From assembly GCF_015752205.1 (NCBI RefSeq), contig NZ_JADOVG010000007.1:124001-188000 (forward strand): a stretch of DNA of 64,000 bases, read 5' to 3'. The notes under the pieces are model-generated. The model searched no databases. It was not told the origin of the DNA and saw only the letters and a list, made by a program, of their open reading frames with translations. The position numbers were made by a program, and so were the translations under genes. Of the stretch, positions 30,354 to 39,073 are shown in pieces (the first letter of the stretch is position 1; the number at the start of each line of letters is the position of its first letter). The stretch comes from Polaromonas sp. CG_9.7 (GTDB lineage Bacteria > Pseudomonadota > Gammaproteobacteria > Burkholderiales > Burkholderiaceae_C).

Positions 30354-31166
30354 TTATTTGTGCAGGCCGCGTTCGTCAGGTTCGTCGGTTGAGGTTGAAA
30401 TCATACTGGTCTGCTGGCCATTCGCCTTGCGCCAGCCGTACAGCACATAACCCGACAATCCATAAATCACAAACAAACCGAATATTACTGTTGGAGGATC
30501 AATGTTGATGATGGCAATTCCAAGTGCGATCAGCACGATGACGAAAAAAGGAACGCTGTGCTTCATTTGCACATCCTTGAAGCTGTAGAAAGGCAAGTTG
30601 GTGACCATGGTCAGGCCGGCATACAGCAGCAATCCGAAGGTGATCCAGCGCACATCGTCGCCATCAATGCCCAAGTCGTTCATAAGCCAGATATACCCTG
30701 CCACCAGAGCGGCAGCCGCAGGAGAAGGCAAACCCTGAAAAAACCGCTTGTCGACCACTGCCGTGTTGACATTGAACCGTGCTAGCCGCAAAGCTGCGCA
30801 GGCGCAATAAACAAAAGCGCCAATCCAGCCCCAGCGACCAAGGCTGGTCAGTGCCCAGATATAAGCAATTAACGCGGGTGCTGCGCCAAACGAGACCATG
30901 TCTGACAGCGAATCCATCTGTTCACCAAAAGCGCTTTGGGTATTGGTCATTCGTGCTACCCGACCATCCAGACTGTCCAGCACCATGGCACAAAATACGC
31001 CGATGGCAGCCTGGTCAAACCGTCCGTTCATGGCCATGACAATGGCATAAAACCCGCCAAACAGCGCAGCCAGCGTAAACAAATTCGGCAGTATGTAAAT
31101 GCCTTTGCGCCGTTTACGTGGTAAAACTTCGTTGGCTGTTGTCAGATTTTCATCGCCATCATGCAT
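30354..31166 (-). CDS. pssA: CDP-diacylglycerol-serine O-phosphatidyltransferase
   Basis: PssA makes phosphatidylserine from CDP-diacylglycerol and serine in the inner membrane, the first step to phosphatidylethanolamine. The 270-residue membrane protein has several hydrophobic segments. It carries the CDP-alcohol phosphatidyltransferase motif DG-x2-AR-x8-G-x3-D-x3-D, here from LDGRVARM to DSLSD, near residues 65-88. It is the type II membrane-embedded enzyme, not the E. coli type. It lies between ilvC and leuA; a strong terminator after ilvC suggests its own promoter. Confidence 0.95.
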   Translation of the reverse strand: MHDGDENLTTANEVLPRKRRKGIYILPNLFTLAALFGGFYAIVMAMNGRFDQAAIGVFCAMVLDSLDGRVARMTNTQSAFGEQMDSLSDMVSFGAAPALIAYIWALTSLGRWGWIGAFVYCACAALRLARFNVNTAVVDKRFFQGLPSPAAAALVAGYIWLMNDLGIDGDDVRWITFGLLLYAGLTMVTNLPFYSFKDVQMKHSVPFFVIVLIALGIAIINIDPPTVIFGLFVIYGLSGYVLYGWRKANGQQTSMISTSTDEPDERGLHK

Positions 31167-31204
31167 AAAAATTACTCCTCAGACGCGGCCGATACGCGCA
31201 AATA

Positions 31205-31223
31205 GCTATTGAATTCATAGTGC
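31205..31223. repeat. Dispersed palindromic repeat, copy 5 (imperfect)
   Basis: GCTAT, a 7-base spacer and ATAGT form a core with one changed end base. It lies in the gap between ilvC and pssA, upstream of the pssA start. The flanks are poorly conserved. Confidence 0.45.
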
Positions 31224-31344
31224 AGCAAGTTAGGGTTCCACACAAGAAATTGCATTGTGAACAATGCGTTCTCAGCATAGGGGTTCATATGGGTCGGGAC
31301 AAATATCTATTTTCTGACCGCAGCAGTTTTCACCAACGCCATTG

Positions 31345-31377
31345 AAAAAGCCGCGCAATATTTTTGCGCGGCTTTTT
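31345..31377 (-). terminator. Terminator downstream of ilvC
   Basis: A 14-bp perfect stem (31345-31358 with 31364-31377) with a GC-rich GCCGCGCAA part and flanking A/T runs lies 24 bp past the ilvC stop. It separates ilvBNC from pssA-leuA. Confidence 0.9.
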
Positions 31378-31401
31378 AAAAAACCGTTGTGATCGAAATG
31401 A

Positions 31402-32427
<1,026 letters not shown>

Positions 32428-32484
32428 CTAAATAATCAGCAAAAAAATAAAACTGCCAGATCCAATATTGGGATTCCAGCCATA

Positions 32485-32976
32485 TCAGACCCTTAGAATT
32501 CGCTCGCCACGGCCTATGCCGCTTGAACCGGTTCTCACCGTCTCCAGGATGGCGCTGCGGTCGATTGCATCAAGGAACGCATCGTTCTTGGTTTGATCGC
32601 CCGTCAGTTCAATCGTGTAACTCTTCTCTGTCACGTCAATAATTCGCCCGCGAAATATATCAGCCATGCGCTTCATTTCTTCGCGCTCCTTGCCAACCGC
32701 ACGCACCTTGACCATCATGAGTTCCCGCTCGGTGTAAGAACCTTCGGTCAGGTCAACGACCTTGACCACTTCGATCAGGCGGTTCAGGTGCTTGGTAATT
32801 TGCTCGATCACGTCATCCGAACCCGAGGTCTGGATGGTCATGCGAGACAACGTCGGATCTTCGGTTGGCGCGACAGTCAGGCTCTCGATGTTGTAACCGC
32901 GCGCCGAGAACAGGCCGACCACGCGGGAAAGAGCGCCCGGCTCGTTTTCCAGCAAAACTGCAATGATGTGTTTCAT
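32485..32976 (-). CDS. ilvN: Acetolactate synthase small (regulatory) subunit
   Basis: This is the regulatory subunit that activates the large subunit and binds valine for feedback inhibition. The 163-residue protein begins MKHIIAVLLENEPGALSRV, an ACT domain (about residues 1-75), and has a second ACT-like domain at the C-terminus, ending GRGERILRV. The ATG at 32976 matches the family start; the frame is open 13 codons further back. It lies between ilvB and ilvC. Confidence 0.96.
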   Translation of the reverse strand: MKHIIAVLLENEPGALSRVVGLFSARGYNIESLTVAPTEDPTLSRMTIQTSGSDDVIEQITKHLNRLIEVVKVVDLTEGSYTERELMMVKVRAVGKEREEMKRMADIFRGRIIDVTEKSYTIELTGDQTKNDAFLDAIDRSAILETVRTGSSGIGRGERILRV

Positions 32977-33089
32977 ATAGATAGATTCCTCTTTTCGCTG
33001 CCCTCCCCTGCGCACGGTAATGCGCAGACTCGGCAGGCAATAGATTCGTCAGTTGACGGGGTGAATGAATAGGAGAAATTTCGATGCGA

Positions 33090-34868
33090 TCAGAGATCTT
33101 CCGAACCCAGCAGCATTTCAGTGATGCCTTTGCCGGCCTTGACCATCGGAAACACGTTTTCCGTCGGATCGGTTCTAAAGTCCATGAACACGGTGCGGTC
33201 CTTGAGCTTGCGCGCTTCACGAAGCGCCGGCTCCACATCTCCTGGCTTTTCGATCAGCATGCCGACGTGGCCATAAGCTTCAGCGAGCTTGACGAAATTG
33301 GGCAGCGCGTCCATGTAGCTGCTGCTGTAGCGGCCGGAATATTCGATTTCCTGCCACTGACGCACCATGCCAAGGTAGCGGTTGTTGAGCGAAACGATCT
33401 TGATCGGCGTGTTGTACTGCAGGCAGGTTGAAAGTTCCTGAATGCACATCTGCACCGAGCCCTCGCCGGTAATGCAAAACACTTCCGAATCCGGCTTGGC
33501 GAGCTTGATGCCCATGGCGTAGGGAATACCAACACCCATGGTGCCCAGGCCTCCCGAGTTGATCCAGCGGCGTGGCTCGTCGAACTTGTAGTACTGGGCA
33601 GCCCACATTTGGTGCTGCCCGACATCGGACGTAATGTAAGTATCTGCGTCCTTGGTCATGTTCCAGAGCGTCTCAACCACATACTGCGGCTTGATGACAT
33701 CGCCAGTGCCCATGCTGTACTTCATGCAATCCCGCGAGCGCCACGCATCAATCGTGCTCCACCAGCCGCCCAGCGCATCGGCATCAGGCTTGAGGCCCGA
33801 CTCGCGAATCATGGCAATCAGTTCGGTCAGCACATCCTTGACATCACCCACAATGGGAATATCAACTTTCACACGCTTGGAAATGCTCGACGGGTCGATA
33901 TCGATGTGAATGATCTTGCGTTCGTTTTGAGAAAAATGCTTGGGATTGCCGATCACGCGGTCGTCAAAACGTGCGCCGACAGCCAGTAAGACGTCGCAAT
34001 TTTGCATGGCATTGTTGGCTTCGAGCGTCCCATGCATGCCGAGCATGCCCAGAAATTTCTTGTCACTGGCGGGGTAAGCTCCCAGGCCCATGAGCGTGTT
34101 GGTGCAGGGGTAGCCCAGCATGTCCACCAGGGTGCGCAACTCTTGCGATGCATTGCTGAGCAGTACGCCGCCACCGGTGTAGATATAGGGACGCTTTGCC
34201 GCCATCAGGAGATGAAGCGCCTTGCGAATCTGCCCGGCATGGCCTTTGCGAACCGGGTTGTAGGAACGCATCTCGACGGTTTTTGGATACCCGGTGTAAA
34301 GCGTTTTGTTGAACGAAACGTCTTTGGGCACATCGACCACCACCGGACCGGGGCGACCGGTGCGAGCTATATGAAAAGCTTTTTTCATGGTCTCAGCCAT
34401 GTCACGCACGTCCTTGACCAGAAAATTGTGCTTCACGATGGGGCGGGTGATACCCACCGTGTCGCATTCTTGGAAGGCATCCAGGCCAATGGCAGCGGTC
34501 GGCACCTGGCCACTGATGATGACCATGGGAATGCTGTCCATATAGGCAGTTGCAATGCCGGTCACGGCATTGGTCAGGCCGGGACCCGAGGTAACCAAGG
34601 CCACGCCCACATCGCCAGTGGCGCGTGCATAGCCATCGGCGGCATGCACCGCAGCCTGCTCGTGACGCACCAGCACATGCTGAATGGAGTCCTGCTTGTA
34701 AAAAGCGTCGTAAATATGAAGAACCGCACCGCCAGGATAGCCCCAGATGTACTTGACACCTTCAGCTTGAAGCGATTTCACGAGGATTTCAGCGCCTCGC
34801 AGGTCTTGAGATTGAGTTTGAGCAGATGCTGCCGCGGCGGAAGCAATTTCCGCTTTTGTGATTTCCAT
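33090..34868 (-). CDS. ilvB: Acetolactate synthase large (catalytic) subunit
   Basis: This thiamine-diphosphate enzyme condenses two pyruvates, or pyruvate and 2-oxobutyrate, in branched-chain amino acid synthesis. The 592-residue protein has the N-terminal PYR domain with the conserved Glu in VLVRHEQAAVHAADGYARATG and the middle FAD-binding domain. The PP domain carries the diphosphate motif GEGSVQMCIQELST...LNNRYLGMVRQWQE. It is the first gene of ilvB-ilvN-ilvC. The roughly 326-bp gap to the divergent sigma-factor gene shows no leader peptide with a terminator, unlike leuA. Confidence 0.98.
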   Translation of the reverse strand: MEITKAEIASAAAASAQTQSQDLRGAEILVKSLQAEGVKYIWGYPGGAVLHIYDAFYKQDSIQHVLVRHEQAAVHAADGYARATGDVGVALVTSGPGLTNAVTGIATAYMDSIPMVIISGQVPTAAIGLDAFQECDTVGITRPIVKHNFLVKDVRDMAETMKKAFHIARTGRPGPVVVDVPKDVSFNKTLYTGYPKTVEMRSYNPVRKGHAGQIRKALHLLMAAKRPYIYTGGGVLLSNASQELRTLVDMLGYPCTNTLMGLGAYPASDKKFLGMLGMHGTLEANNAMQNCDVLLAVGARFDDRVIGNPKHFSQNERKIIHIDIDPSSISKRVKVDIPIVGDVKDVLTELIAMIRESGLKPDADALGGWWSTIDAWRSRDCMKYSMGTGDVIKPQYVVETLWNMTKDADTYITSDVGQHQMWAAQYYKFDEPRRWINSGGLGTMGVGIPYAMGIKLAKPDSEVFCITGEGSVQMCIQELSTCLQYNTPIKIVSLNNRYLGMVRQWQEIEYSGRYSSSYMDALPNFVKLAEAYGHVGMLIEKPGDVEPALREARKLKDRTVFMDFRTDPTENVFPMVKAGKGITEMLLGSEDL

Positions 34869-35194
34869 GATGAACCTTTGTGAATTTCTCTAACGAAATA
34901 CCTAGGGTGCCTCTTGGCTCGCTCTTGTGAAGCCGCGTCGAGACTTGAGGCCAAAACCATAAGCAGAAACATAATCTGCCGAGCCATGACCCGTTTGCCT
35001 TTTGATGTGCAGGCAGCATTATGGCATTGCGCGCGACTTGCCGACGTTTTTTAACCCGCCAATGTCCGAACAGGCAGTTCCGTAACAGGCGTAAACGCGA
35101 TGCGATAATTTCACACTGGCTATCGGCCGAAGGCAACGCAGCGACACATCAAGTCCTTAGCGCTTTGAAAACGCTGGACAACAGGGACTCACAG
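34869..35194. other. Divergent promoter region between ilvB and sigma-factor gene
   Basis: This gap of about 326 bp must hold the promoters for the leftward ilvB operon and the rightward sigma-factor operon. I see no terminator hairpin, no clear operator and no repeat copy. Open frames here are short and lack family resemblance. Confidence 0.5.
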
Positions 35195-35761
35195 TTGGCA
35201 ACTGAACAAGAACTTTCCGATTTTTTGAAAAGCGTTGAAAAAAGAGCTTTCAAGCGGAGTATTTACCACGTCCGCGATGAAGAAGCAGCGCTTGACATCG
35301 TTCAGGACAGCATGATGAAACTGGCCCAGTACTACGGCGACAAGCCGGCGGCAGAACTGCCCATGCTGTTTCAGCGAATTCTTTCCAATACGACGCTGGA
35401 CTGGTTTAGGCGCCGGAAGACGCGTAACGCCCTTTTTTCCAACTTGAGCGAGTTTTCTGTATCCGGAGAAGATGGAGATTTTGATCTTCTGGAAACTTTG
35501 GAGAGCCTGACCAACTCCGAAGGAACAGAAAGTGCGCAGGACGCCACTGAACGGGCGCAGATTTTGCGTGCAATCGAAGTTCAGATTCAGGCGTTACCGG
35601 ATCGTCAACGGGAAGCCTTTCTGATGCGTTACTGGGAGGAAATGGATGTAGCTGAAACAGCCGCTGCCATGGGTTGCTCTGAAGGCAGCGTCAAAACTCA
35701 CTGTTCTCGTGCAGTGCACGCTCTCAGCAAAGCGCTGAGCGCCAAAGGAATCAAACTATGA
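35195..35761 (+). CDS. Alternative RNA polymerase sigma factor (ECF-like)
   Basis: The predicted sigma factor of about 188 residues has region 2 (DEEAALDIVQDSMMKLAQYYG, then LSNTTLDWFRRRKTRN) and region 4 (ALPDRQREAFLMRYWEEMDVAETAAAMGCSEGSVKTHCSRAVHALSKAL). Regions 1 and 3 are missing, as in ECF types. I chose the TTG at 35195, with AGGGA 6 bases upstream, because the residues from ATEQELSDFLKSVEKRAFKR onward look family-like. The frame extends upstream to 35021 with basic, unconvincing sequence. The next gene, DUF3619, overlaps it by 4 bases and encodes a one-pass membrane protein, so it may be an anti-sigma factor. Confidence 0.88.
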   Translation: MATEQELSDFLKSVEKRAFKRSIYHVRDEEAALDIVQDSMMKLAQYYGDKPAAELPMLFQRILSNTTLDWFRRRKTRNALFSNLSEFSVSGEDGDFDLLETLESLTNSEGTESAQDATERAQILRAIEVQIQALPDRQREAFLMRYWEEMDVAETAAAMGCSEGSVKTHCSRAVHALSKALSAKGIKL

Positions 35762-36207
35762 AAATTTCTTCAAAGAAAATATCTGTCAATCTGCAAGACA
35801 GATTTGGTATCAAAACCGCATCCTATCTCTCCGCCGGTTCGGCAGAATTGCCCCATGACATTTCCGAACGGTTGCGGTCGGCCCGCGTGCAGGCAGTTTC
35901 CAAGCGCAAGATTACCAGCACCCAAACCGCAGTCGGAGTGATGAACTCAGGGGGTAGCGCAGCGCTGACATGGGGGTCCACCAGCGAAGGATTGAGCTGG
36001 TGGAACCGAATTGGCTCAGTGCTGCCCTTGATTGCACTGGTCGTGGGCCTGTTGGCAATCAATTCGTTTCAAAGAGACAACCGGACTCAGGAACTGGCCG
36101 AAGTGGATGCGGCGCTGCTGACCGATGACTTGCCGCCGGCTGCATTTGCTGACTCGGGTTTTGTTCAGTTCCTAAAAATTGCACGCCAGTCAGACAGCTC
36201 CAAATGA
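35758..36207 (+). CDS. DUF3619 protein, one transmembrane helix
   Basis: The 149-residue protein belongs to the uncharacterised DUF3619 family. It has a soluble N-terminal part of about 75 residues beginning with a family-type LQDRFGIKTASYLSAG segment. A single hydrophobic helix (about residues 84-101, SVLPLIALVVGLLAINSF) is followed by an acidic C-terminal part. Its ATG overlaps the sigma-factor stop and its stop overlaps the next gene, so all three are coupled. Position and topology resemble those of membrane anti-sigma factors, but no known anti-sigma domain is visible. Confidence 0.85.
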   Translation: MKISSKKISVNLQDRFGIKTASYLSAGSAELPHDISERLRSARVQAVSKRKITSTQTAVGVMNSGGSAALTWGSTSEGLSWWNRIGSVLPLIALVVGLLAINSFQRDNRTQELAEVDAALLTDDLPPAAFADSGFVQFLKIARQSDSSK

Positions 36208-36956
36208 TGCTCCCTGCTGATTTTTCCCCGCAGTTATGCACCGGCGTTTTTAATGGGGCGATAGCGCACCCAACGGTGGCTCCTGTGCGTTCAGTTTTGT
36301 TGGGGCTGGCGGTTGTCATTGTGCTTGCATGGCCACCCACCGCTTCATCACAACTTCAACATCCATCACCTTCAGCCAGCAGTGGATCGACTTCAGGCAA
36401 TACCTCGGCAACCGGCCCTTCCTGGTCCCAGTTGACGCCATCGCAACAGCAAGCACTGGCACCGCTGGCGTCGAGCTGGAACACCGGCATGAGCGATCCG
36501 CAAAAACGCAAGTGGCTGGAGATCTCAAAAAACTATGCTGCGTTCACCCCTCAGGCCCAAGCCACGCTGAACAGCCGCATGAATGAATGGGTTGCCCTCA
36601 GTCCCCAGCAGCGAGCACAGGCACGGTTGAATTTCGGCAAGACGCTGGAGTTGTCCAGACAGTTGACAGCCGAAGAGAAAAAAGCCAAATGGGACGCCTA
36701 CCAAGCCTTGAGTACTGAAGAAAAACAAAAACTTGCTGCTTCCGCCAGCCCGAAGCCAAGTGGCGCAGCCACTGCCGTGAAGCCCGTGGCACCGCAAAAG
36801 CTGGCAACTGTTCCGGCACGGGCTGTCAGCCAGCAGGTTTTAACCCCTACACCTAGAATCAACCCTTTGCCTTCAGCTCCAGTGCCACAACCGACAGCCC
36901 CGCCTCTGCCTCTGCCTCTGCCTCTGCCTCTGCCAGCAAATAGCTCGGCACAATAG
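36204..36956 (+). CDS. DUF3106 protein, secreted, proline-rich tail
   Basis: The 250-residue protein has a hydrophobic segment (about residues 28-47, VRSVLLGLAVVIVLAWPP) that may be a late signal peptide or anchor. A serine/glycine-rich linker is followed by the DUF3106 core: SWSQLTPSQQQALAPLASSW, repeated WxxLS/TPxQR-like units and AEEKKAKWDAYQALSTEEK. The proline-rich tail contains PLPLPLPLPLP, encoded by five perfect hexamer copies. It overlaps the DUF3619 stop by 4 bases. The function of DUF3106 is unknown. Confidence 0.82.
   Translation: MMLPADFSPQLCTGVFNGAIAHPTVAPVRSVLLGLAVVIVLAWPPTASSQLQHPSPSASSGSTSGNTSATGPSWSQLTPSQQQALAPLASSWNTGMSDPQKRKWLEISKNYAAFTPQAQATLNSRMNEWVALSPQQRAQARLNFGKTLELSRQLTAEEKKAKWDAYQALSTEEKQKLAASASPKPSGAATAVKPVAPQKLATVPARAVSQQVLTPTPRINPLPSAPVPQPTAPPLPLPLPLPLPANSSAQ
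36902..36931 (+). repeat. Hexanucleotide tandem repeat in DUF3106 gene
   Basis: Five perfect copies of GCCTCT encode alternating Pro-Leu residues near the C-terminus. Unit length keeps the frame when copies are gained or lost. Confidence 0.9.
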
Positions 36957-37045
36957 CGCCAAAGAAACGGCCACGCATAACAGGCCTTCCTTCTGGCCTA
37001 TCGGCGCAGCGGCTTCCTGCGCGCATTCACTATTAAGTTATTTCC

Positions 37046-37588
37046 TTGATTGCAAAAGATATTCAAATACCGTCTATTCCAAGGCGCATGGCCTGCTGGA
37101 TGTATGAAGGCATGCTCATGTTTGGCGTGGTGTTCATCGCAGGATATCTGTTCGGCACATTGAGCCAGACGCGCAATGCGCTGGACAACCGCCATCCATT
37201 ACAGGCATTCGTGTTTGTGGTCTTTGCTGTCTACTTTGTCTGGTTCTGGGCCAAAGGCCAGACACTGGCCATGAAAACCTGGCATATTCGCGTCGTCGAT
37301 ACCAATGGGCAACCAATCACCCAGCAACGCGCACTGCTTCGTTACTTGCTCAGCTGGATGTGGTTTCTGCCGCCCTTGGCAGCAAGCTGGATGCTGGGAG
37401 TGTCGGCAACCAAAGGCGCCTTTCTGACCCTGGCCTGGGTGGTTATTTGGGCCATCCTGGCGCGCTTTCATCCGCAGCGGCAATTTTGGCATGATGCCTG
37501 GGCAGGCACCCGGTTGATCACCTCGATCACCCCACCCAAGGCCAAACCTTCGGCATCCGCCAAGGCGGTAGTTTCAAGGTCTACCTGA
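37046..37588 (+). CDS. RDD family membrane protein
   Basis: The 180-residue protein has about four hydrophobic segments and the RDD-family arginine/aspartate pattern: PRRMACWMYEGMLMFGVV at the start, WAKGQTLAMKTWHIRVVDTNGQP in the middle, and RFHPQRQFWHDAWAGTRLI near the end. Family function is unclear; some members affect osmotic tolerance or ion exchange. The start is a TTG at 37046; no earlier ATG is better. It follows the sigma-factor group after 89 bp that hold a small AGGCC/GGCCT hairpin but no T run. Confidence 0.8.
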   Translation: MIAKDIQIPSIPRRMACWMYEGMLMFGVVFIAGYLFGTLSQTRNALDNRHPLQAFVFVVFAVYFVWFWAKGQTLAMKTWHIRVVDTNGQPITQQRALLRYLLSWMWFLPPLAASWMLGVSATKGAFLTLAWVVIWAILARFHPQRQFWHDAWAGTRLITSITPPKAKPSASAKAVVSRST

Positions 37589-37631
37589 AGCCATTTGTCC
37601 TGAGTCATAGTGCGCTGCGAAAATCATCGTC

Positions 37632-38036
37632 ATGCCTGAACAATTTCCTTTTTCCTCTCCTGCCAATCCCCAGAAAAGCCGCCGTGGCCTGAGCCGTATC
37701 TGGCATGCTGCCGGCTATTCTCTGGCCGGCTTGCGCACGGGGTGGAACGAAACGGCTTTCCGACAGGAGGCGCTGGCCTCAATGGTGCTTGTGCCGGCTG
37801 CATTCTGGTTGGGCCGCAGCTGGATGGAAATCGTCCTGCTGGCAGGAACCGTGATGCTGGTCATGATTGTCGAATTGCTCAACACTGGCATTGAAGCAGC
37901 CATCGACCGCATTGGGCCCGAATGGCATGAACTGTCCAAACGCGCCAAGGACACGGGCAGCGCCGCGGTACTGCTTTGCCTGCTGCTTTGCGCAGGCACC
38001 TGGACCTTGGCGCTGGCCAACCGATTTGGCATATGA
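37632..38036 (+). CDS. dgkA: Diacylglycerol kinase
   Basis: DgkA phosphorylates diacylglycerol to phosphatidate in the inner membrane, recycling lipid from periplasmic glycan synthesis. The 134-residue protein has three hydrophobic segments and the family core: AAGYSLAGLRTGWNETAFRQE (about residues 26-46), then EIVLLAGTVMLVMIVELLNTGIEAAIDR with the catalytic Glu and the terminal DTGSAAVLL. Its stop overlaps a possible start of the LOG-family gene. Confidence 0.95.
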   Translation: MPEQFPFSSPANPQKSRRGLSRIWHAAGYSLAGLRTGWNETAFRQEALASMVLVPAAFWLGRSWMEIVLLAGTVMLVMIVELLNTGIEAAIDRIGPEWHELSKRAKDTGSAAVLLCLLLCAGTWTLALANRFGI

Positions 38037-38644
38037 ATCTTGATATATCCAGTATGAACAATCCTTCTTTTTCCTTGTGCGTGTACTGCGGTTCGCGTTC
38101 CGGTAACAGCCCCGTATTTGCCGAACTGGCGCGGCAGGTTGGCACCTGGATTGGCCGTCATGGCGGCCAGCTGGTGTATGGCGGCGGTCACGCTGGTTTG
38201 ATGGGCATCATGGCCGATGCAGCGCTCGCGGCTGACGCCCGGGTGATCGGCGTGATTCCAAAAGCGCTGGTCGAAAAAGAATGGGCGCACACGGGTTGCA
38301 CAGAACTGCATGTGGTCGAAAACATGCACGAGCGCAAGCGCATCATGGCCGAGCATGCAGACGCTTTTCTGGCACTGCCTGGCGGCATCGGGACACTTGA
38401 AGAATTCTTTGAGGTCTGGACTTGGCGCCAACTCGGCTACCACGACAAGCCGGTCGGCCTGCTTAACCTGGACGGCTTTTACGACAGCCTGCTGACGTTT
38501 CTCGGATCAGCGGTCACCGACGGCTTCATGAATGAGTGGCAGATGGGACTGATTCGCACCGGCAGCGATGCAGATCAGCTGATGGCCGAACTGGTGCAGG
38601 CGGCTGGAACGGCCTTGCCGACAGTGCAGCTGGACCAGATCTGA
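38033..38644 (+). CDS. LOG family protein (TIGR00730, nucleotide 5'-monophosphate phosphoribohydrolase)
   Basis: The protein of about 203 residues is related to lysine-decarboxylase-like LOG enzymes, which release a base (cytokinin type in plants) from nucleoside monophosphates. The signature PGGIGTLEEFFEVWTW and the upstream MHERKRIMAEHADAF carry the catalytic Arg and Glu. The start CVYCGSRSGNSPVF is typical. Two starts are possible: ATG 38033, overlapping the dgkA stop, or ATG 38054. In bacteria the physiological substrate is mostly unproven; many probably act in nucleotide salvage. Confidence 0.93.
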   Translation: MNLDISSMNNPSFSLCVYCGSRSGNSPVFAELARQVGTWIGRHGGQLVYGGGHAGLMGIMADAALAADARVIGVIPKALVEKEWAHTGCTELHVVENMHERKRIMAEHADAFLALPGGIGTLEEFFEVWTWRQLGYHDKPVGLLNLDGFYDSLLTFLGSAVTDGFMNEWQMGLIRTGSDADQLMAELVQAAGTALPTVQLDQI

Positions 38645-38648
38645 GCGG

Positions 38649-39047
<399 letters not shown>

Positions 39048-39073
39048 TCACGAGGATGAATCGCGGCCAATCG

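Noticed and set aside
34778-34987. A minus-strand frame starting MARQIMFLLMVLASSL before ilvB, which looks like a branched-chain leader peptide
   Set aside because: It has no stop before ilvB and runs into that gene, and no terminator/antiterminator pair lies in the gap.
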